Assembly (NCBI GenBank): GCA_025965295.1
Contig: JAOPXF010000109.1
Span: forward strand, 1-9,496
Reading direction: 5' to 3'
From: Nocardioides sp.
Lineage (GTDB): Bacteria; Actinomycetota; Actinomycetes; Propionibacteriales; Nocardioidaceae
Length of the DNA stretch: 9,496 nt
The notes below the pieces were generated by a model. That model was not told the DNA's origin. It saw nothing but the letters and a program-made list of their open reading frames with translations, and did no database searches. Both the position numbers and the translations under genes were made by a program. Within the stretch, counting starts at the first letter, position 1. Each line of letters begins with the position of its first letter. Positions 5,612 through 9,496 of this stretch are shown in pieces.

Positions 5612-8056
5612 GTGACGACCCCCTTCCAGAGCCTCCAGAACACCGAGGCCCAGGCGCGTTTCGACCTCCTCACCGTCGAGGAGTACGACGTCAGCCTGGA
5701 CCTCGCGTCCTCCGACGAGACGTTCCGCTCGGTGACCACCGTGCGCTTCACCTCGCGCGGCGGGCCGACGTTCCTCGACCTCAAGCCCGCGGCCGTGAGC
5801 GAGATCCGCCTCAACGGCAGCCCGCTCGACGTCGACCTGCTCCACCGCGGGCGGCTGCCGCTCGAGACGGTCGCCGGCCCCAACGAGCTGGTGGTCGACG
5901 CCACCATGCGGTTCCGCAACGACGGCGAGGGGCTGCACCGCAGCGTCGACCCGGCCGACGGCAGGCACTACGTCTACGGCATGTCGTTCATGGACGCGGC
6001 GCCGAGCATCTTCGCGTGCTTCGACCAGCCGGACCTGAAGGCGCCGTACACCTTCCACGTCACCGCGCCGGCCGACTGGGTCGTGGTCGGCAACGCGCCG
6101 GGGACCAACCCGGAGCCGGGCGTGTGGGAGTTCGAGCGCACCCAGCCGCTGTCGACGTACTTCGTCTCGCTGGTCGCCGGGCCCTACCACCTGGTCCGCG
6201 ACGAGCACGACGGCATCCCGCTGGGGCTCTCTGCCCGGGCCAGCATCGCCAAGGACCTCGACGCGGACGCCGACGAGCTCTTCACGATGACCAAGCAGTG
6301 CTTCGACGAGTTCCACCGCCTGTTCGGGATCCGCGACCCGTTCGGCGACTACCACCAGGCGTTCGTGCCGGAGTTCAACGCGGGCGCCATGGAGAACCCC
6401 GGCTGCGTGACCTTCCGCGACCCGCTGGTCTTCTCGAGCCGGGTCACCCGGGGGATGCGCATCGCCCGCGCCAGCACGGTCGCGCACGAGATGGCGCACC
6501 AGTGGTTCGGAAACATCGTCACGCCGAAGTGGTGGGACGACCTCTGGCTCAACGAGTCGTTCGCCGAGTACATGGGCAACCGGGTCACCGCCGACGTCAC
6601 GGAGTACGACGACGCCTGGACCGACAACGCCTACGCCCGCCGGCAGTGGGGGCTGACCGCCGACCAGCGACCCAGCACCCACTCCGTGGCCGGCAACGGC
6701 GCGGTCGACGCGGTCTCCGCCCTGCAGAACTTCGACGGCATCTCCTACGCCAAGGGCTCGAGCATCCTCAAGCAGCTCAACGCCACCCTCGGCGACAAGG
6801 TCTTCTTCGACGGCGCGATCGACCACTTCACCAAGCACCGCTTCGGCAACGCGACCATGCACGACCTCTTCACCAGCTGGGAGCAGGCGGGCGCCGGTGA
6901 CCTGTCGTCGTTCACCAGCAACTGGCTGCGCACCGCCGGCCCGGACACGATCACGCTCGACCGGGCGGCCGGCGTCGTGCGCCGTACTCCCCCGGAGGGG
7001 CACCCGGCCGAGCGAACCCACGCCCTGCGGGCCGCGGTCGCTCGCGACGGCAAGTGGACGCTGGAGAGCCTGCGGCTGGCCTTGCCGGAGACGCCGTTCG
7101 ACGCTGGCGACTCCCCCGTCGTCCTCGACCCCTACGAGGACTCGTGGGCAGTCGTCCGGCCGGACGCCACCACGGTCGCCGCCCTCAAGCGGATGCTGCC
7201 CGACGTCGAGGACGACCTGCTGCGTGCCGGCATCTGGAACAACGTGCGCAGCGCCCTGCACAACGCGGCGATCGACCCGGCCGACGCGCTGGACCTGGTC
7301 GAGGCGAGCCTGCCGGTCGAGGACACCGAGGACACCCCACGCCGGACGATGAGCTGGGTCTTCGCCACCCTCCTGCCAGTGGCTCCCACCGGGGGCGTCG
7401 AGCGCGTCCACCGGGCCGCGCTGGACAAGATCGCCTCGCTCCCCCGCGGTTCGGAGCACCAGCTGACGGCGTTCCGGGCGGCGATCCGCTCCTCGGGCGA
7501 CCCGACAGAGCTCCGGGCCTGGCTGGGCTCGACCCCTGACGGCATCGACCTGGACCTCGACCTGAGGTGGCGGCTCCTGGTCAGGCTGGCGGGCCTGGGC
7601 GCGACCGACCGTGACGAGCTGAAGGCGGCGCTCGATGCCGAGCCGACGGCGCAGTCGCAGGTGGCCCACACCCGCGCGCTGACCTCCCTGCCCGACGCGG
7701 AGGCGAAGGCGTTCGCGTGGCGGATCTTCACCGGCGAGCTCGACGTGTCGAACTACGAGCTCGAGGCCGCCGCCCTCGGCATGTGGCAGCACGGCCAGGA
7801 GCACCTCACCGACGCCTACGTCGACCGCTACTTCGACGAGCTGCCCGACACCGTCCAGGTGCGCAGCGGCTGGGTGCTTGCCGACGCGGCCGAGTTCTTC
7901 TTCCCGTCCACGTCCCTGTCCCACGAGACGCTCGCCCGGGCCACGCGACTGGTCGAGGACCCGGGCCTCGACCCGTCCATCCGGCGCCGGGTCGGCGACG
8001 AGGCGGACCAGCTGAGCCGCATGCTCGCCGTGCGGACGGCCTACCCGGCCTCGTGA
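5612..8056 (+). CDS. pepN: Aminopeptidase N, M1 family zinc metallopeptidase
   Basis: PepN removes N-terminal residues from peptides in the cytosol, contributing to late steps of protein turnover. In the 814-residue product GAMEN (258-262) is the exopeptidase motif that binds the free amino terminus. HEMAH (292-296) with Glu315 in NESFAE (314-319) is the HEXXH-18-E zinc site, Glu293 being the general base. Tyr379 in SYAKG is the expected transition-state tyrosine. After the thermolysin-like domain the sequence changes to a helical ERAP1-C-like region (about 450 to the end). All catalytic residues are present and length is close to the usual 830-860. The frame is open from 5495, but the GTG at 5612 begins the TTPFQSLQNTEAQARFDLL segment expected at the actinobacterial N-terminus; GTG at 5603 is a close alternative. 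There is no signal peptide. The stop overlaps the fdhD start by four bases. Confidence 0.96.
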   Translation: MTTPFQSLQNTEAQARFDLLTVEEYDVSLDLASSDETFRSVTTVRFTSRGGPTFLDLKPAAVSEIRLNGSPLDVDLLHRGRLPLETVAGPNELVVDATMRFRNDGEGLHRSVDPADGRHYVYGMSFMDAAPSIFACFDQPDLKAPYTFHVTAPADWVVVGNAPGTNPEPGVWEFERTQPLSTYFVSLVAGPYHLVRDEHDGIPLGLSARASIAKDLDADADELFTMTKQCFDEFHRLFGIRDPFGDYHQAFVPEFNAGAMENPGCVTFRDPLVFSSRVTRGMRIARASTVAHEMAHQWFGNIVTPKWWDDLWLNESFAEYMGNRVTADVTEYDDAWTDNAYARRQWGLTADQRPSTHSVAGNGAVDAVSALQNFDGISYAKGSSILKQLNATLGDKVFFDGAIDHFTKHRFGNATMHDLFTSWEQAGAGDLSSFTSNWLRTAGPDTITLDRAAGVVRRTPPEGHPAERTHALRAAVARDGKWTLESLRLALPETPFDAGDSPVVLDPYEDSWAVVRPDATTVAALKRMLPDVEDDLLRAGIWNNVRSALHNAAIDPADALDLVEASLPVEDTEDTPRRTMSWVFATLLPVAPTGGVERVHRAALDKIASLPRGSEHQLTAFRAAIRSSGDPTELRAWLGSTPDGIDLDLDLRWRLLVRLAGLGATDRDELKAALDAEPTAQSQVAHTRALTSLPDAEAKAFAWRIFTGELDVSNYELEAAALGMWQHGQEHLTDAYVDRYFDELPDTVQVRSGWVLADAAEFFFPSTSLSHETLARATRLVEDPGLDPSIRRRVGDEADQLSRMLAVRTAYPAS

Positions 8057-8889
8057 CCGCCGACCGCGCGCGCCGACCCGGTCCGACGGTCCGGACCCGG
8101 GTGCACGAGCTGCTCGAGGACGGCACCGAGCGCCGCCACGAGGACCGGCTCGCGACCGAGGAGCCGCTCGAGATCCGGCTCGCCTGGCCCGGCGCGCCCG
8201 CGCGGCGGGTGTGGGTCACGATGCGCACCCCCGGCCACGACTTCGAGCTGGCCGCCGGGTGGCTGGTCCACGAGGGGCTGGCCCGGCCCGACGACGTCGG
8301 GGGCGTGGCCTACTGCACCGACGTCGACCTGACGCCCGAGCAGGAGTTCAACGTGGTCACGGTCACGCTGTCGGCTCCCCCGCTCGCCGACCCCGGTCAC
8401 CGGCACTCCGCACAGTCGGCCGGCTCGTCGGCCTGCGGGGTGTGCGGCAAGGACAGCGTCGAGGCCGCGCTCACGGTCACCGCGGCCCCGCGGTGGGCCG
8501 GCGAGCTGCCCGCGCCGGCCGTCGTACGCCGCCTGCCGGACCTGCTGCGTGAGCGGCAGGACGTCTTCGCGCGCACCGGCGGGGTGCACGCGGCCGGCCT
8601 CTTCGACGCCGACGGGACCCCGCTCGTCGTGCGCGAGGACGTCGGGCGGCACAACGCGGTCGACAAGGCCACCGGAGCCCGGGTGCTGGCCGGGCAGTCG
8701 CCGGCGGCGGCGTGCCTGGTCGTCAGCGGCCGGGCCGGCTTCGAGCTGGTGCAGAAGGCCGCCTCCGCCGGCGTCGGCTCGCTGGTCGCCGTCGGGGCTC
8801 CCACCAGCCTGTCCGTGCGGCTCGCGCGCGAGAGCGGGTTGGCGCTCTACGGCTTCACCTCGGGGCGCCGCTGCGTCCGCTACACCTGA
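8053..8889 (+). CDS. fdhD: FdhD, formate dehydrogenase accessory sulfurtransferase
   Basis: FdhD accepts sulfur from a cysteine desulfurase as a persulfide and passes it to the molybdenum bis-guanine dinucleotide cofactor, which formate dehydrogenase needs for activity. The 278-residue product has the paired-cysteine motif SACGVCGKDS, with Cys128 and Cys131 corresponding to the CXXC loop of E. coli FdhD. Other signatures are EEPLEIRL, TPGHDFELAAGWLVHEG, RTGGVHAAG, REDVGRHNAVDKA (Asp196-His200 region) and SGRAGFELVQKA. The GTG at 8053 overlaps the pepN stop in a GTGA junction, indicating translational coupling; GTG at 8101 would give a shorter form, but the longer one preserves the usual N-terminal strand. 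No formate dehydrogenase or molybdenum-cofactor gene is in the window, so its client is elsewhere. The co-expression with pepN has no obvious functional reason. Confidence 0.95.
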   Translation: MTADRARRPGPTVRTRVHELLEDGTERRHEDRLATEEPLEIRLAWPGAPARRVWVTMRTPGHDFELAAGWLVHEGLARPDDVGGVAYCTDVDLTPEQEFNVVTVTLSAPPLADPGHRHSAQSAGSSACGVCGKDSVEAALTVTAAPRWAGELPAPAVVRRLPDLLRERQDVFARTGGVHAAGLFDADGTPLVVREDVGRHNAVDKATGARVLAGQSPAAACLVVSGRAGFELVQKAASAGVGSLVAVGAPTSLSVRLARESGLALYGFTSGRRCVRYT

Positions 8890-8891
8890 GT

Positions 8892-8966
8892 GCGGCCTGG
8901 GGACCGCGGTTGGGGACCAAACCCCACGGATCGGCCCCGGAAGTCTGCGGTTGGGGACCAAACCGC
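8892..8966. repeat. Repeated GCGGTTGGGGACCAAACC hairpin element
   Basis: The 18-base sequence GCGGTTGGGGACCAAACC occurs twice, identically, at 8906-8923 and 8947-8964 (41 bases apart). A third, diverged and shortened unit, GCGGCCTGGGGACC, abuts the first at 8892-8905, so TGGGGACC appears three times. The copy at 8947-8966 folds as GCGGTTGG and CCAA(A)CCGC around a GGA loop with one bulged A. The copy at 8906 can form TGGGG-ACCAAA-CCCCA (8911-8926). It begins three bases after the fdhD stop and fills most of the fdhD-sbcD spacer. It may act as a terminator for pepN-fdhD, as an interspersed REP-like repeat, or as a protein-binding site. The sequence alone does not decide. Confidence 0.7.
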
Positions 8967-9020
8967 GCACCAGCGTCACCCCGCACGGCGTGGGACCGGA
9001 GCACTGTCGGCGCGACTTCC

Positions 9021-9026
9021 TAAGTT
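9021..9026 (+). promoter_or_regulatory. Probable -10 element for leaderless sbcD transcript
   Basis: TAAGTT matches TAnnnT and ends six bases before the ATG at 9033, the spacing that places the transcription start on the A of the start codon. No Shine-Dalgarno-like GGAGG or AGGA lies in the 15 bases before the ATG, which supports leaderless translation. A clear -35 is not visible. Confidence 0.5.
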
Positions 9027-9032
9027 GGTCAC

Positions 9033-9496
9033 ATGCGCATCCTCCACACGTCCGACTGGCACCTGGGCCGGTCGTTCCACCGTGAGGGGATGCTCGCGCA
9101 CCAGGCGGCGTACGTCGACCACCTGCTCGACGTGGTCGAGTCCGAGCGGGCCGACCTCGTGGTGGTGTCGGGTGACGTCTACGACCGGGCGCTCCCCCAC
9201 GTCGACGCCGTCCGGCTGGCCGACGAGGCGCTCTCCCGCCTGGCCGCGTCCCGCGCCCGGGTCGTCATCACCAGCGGCAACCACGACTCGGCGCAGCGGC
9301 TCGGCTTCAGCTCGCGGCTGATCGACGCCGCCGGGGTCTTCATCCGCACCGACGCCGCCGGCGTCGGCACGCCGGTCGTCCTCGGCGACGAGCACGGCCC
9401 GGTGGTCGTCCACGGCATCCCCTACCTCGACCCCGACTCGGTGCGCGAGCCCTGGGGCCTGGCCTCCCGCTCGCACGAGGCCGCGCTCACCGAGGC
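9033..9496 (+). CDS. sbcD: Exonuclease SbcCD subunit D, N-terminal part (runs off the right edge)
   Basis: SbcD is the Mre11-type nuclease that, with the SMC-like ATPase SbcC, trims DNA ends and opens hairpins or palindromes. The 154 visible codons hold the calcineurin-like phosphoesterase motifs in order: HTSDWHLG (5-12, metal ligands Asp8 and His10), SGDVYDR (46-52, bridging Asp48) and SGNHDS (81-86, Asn83 ligand and His84 catalytic), followed by VVHGIPYLDP, which matches the SbcD core. All visible catalytic residues are intact. The ATG at 9033 is chosen because MRILHTSDWHLG is the canonical start and a -10-like TAAGTT lies just upstream. Full-length SbcD is about 380-410 residues, so well over half is beyond the window; sbcC would be expected next. 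Confidence 0.96.
   Translation, partial: MRILHTSDWHLGRSFHREGMLAHQAAYVDHLLDVVESERADLVVVSGDVYDRALPHVDAVRLADEALSRLAASRARVVITSGNHDSAQRLGFSSRLIDAAGVFIRTDAAGVGTPVVLGDEHGPVVVHGIPYLDPDSVREPWGLASRSHEAALTE

Noticed and set aside
5474..7924. 816-codon minus-strand frame opposite pepN
   Set aside because: It is an antisense artefact of GC-rich codon bias; the plus strand carries the complete M1 zinc site and GAMEN motif.
7717..8052. Extension of the FdhD frame into pepN
   Set aside because: This part is an arginine- and proline-rich out-of-frame reading of pepN; the GTG at 8053 gives the normal FdhD length.
8892..8966. The TGGGGACC repeats as a CRISPR array
   Set aside because: The units are only 14-18 bases, unevenly spaced (0 and 23 bases between them), with no regular spacers and no cas gene nearby.

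Overview
The window is GC-rich DNA with GTC/CTC/GCC-biased codon use, several GTG starts, tightly packed genes and leaderless-looking promoters. This points to a high-GC actinobacterium, most plausibly of the Nocardioides/Propionibacteriales kind. The lineage is inferred from composition and gene style, not from a marker gene. It looks like an ordinary chromosomal segment: I see no transposase, integrase, phage gene, CRISPR array, tRNA or rRNA.

Layout. A minus-strand gene of unknown function starts at 81 and runs off the left edge. A 156-bp spacer separates it from a divergent plus-strand NADP-dependent MDR oxidoreductase (238-1239). This converges with a minus-strand block read right to left. 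That block holds a secreted S55 (SpoIVB-type) serine peptidase-like protein (5422-3677), a strong hairpin terminator (3650-3619), and a two-gene operon of a class V aminotransferase/cysteine-desulfurase-like PLP enzyme (3587-1881) and a PaiB-like FMN-binding split-barrel protein (1879-1253) one base apart. A 189-bp divergent spacer carrying a palindromic CACGTC cluster separates the S55 gene from the plus-strand pair pepN (M1 aminopeptidase N, 5612-8056) and fdhD (8053-8889), which overlap by four bases. After a 143-bp spacer with a repeated hairpin-forming element comes the 5' part of sbcD (9033 to the right edge), the nuclease subunit of SbcCD.

How the genes relate. The two clear co-transcribed pairs are PLP enzyme + PaiB-like protein, and pepN + fdhD. 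Neither is an obvious pathway. FdhD sulfurates the molybdenum cofactor of formate dehydrogenase using sulfur from a cysteine desulfurase, yet no formate dehydrogenase gene is in view. The desulfurase-like PLP enzyme lies about 4.5 kb away on the other strand, so a link is only speculative. The most interesting points are the S55 protein, whose catalytic motifs are in the reverse of the SpoIVB order; the repeated GCGGTTGGGGACCAAACC element between fdhD and sbcD; the CACGTC operator-like cluster; and the dual-cysteine, C-terminally extended PLP enzyme coupled to the PaiB-like gene. I found no convincing new defence, mobile or biosynthetic system.
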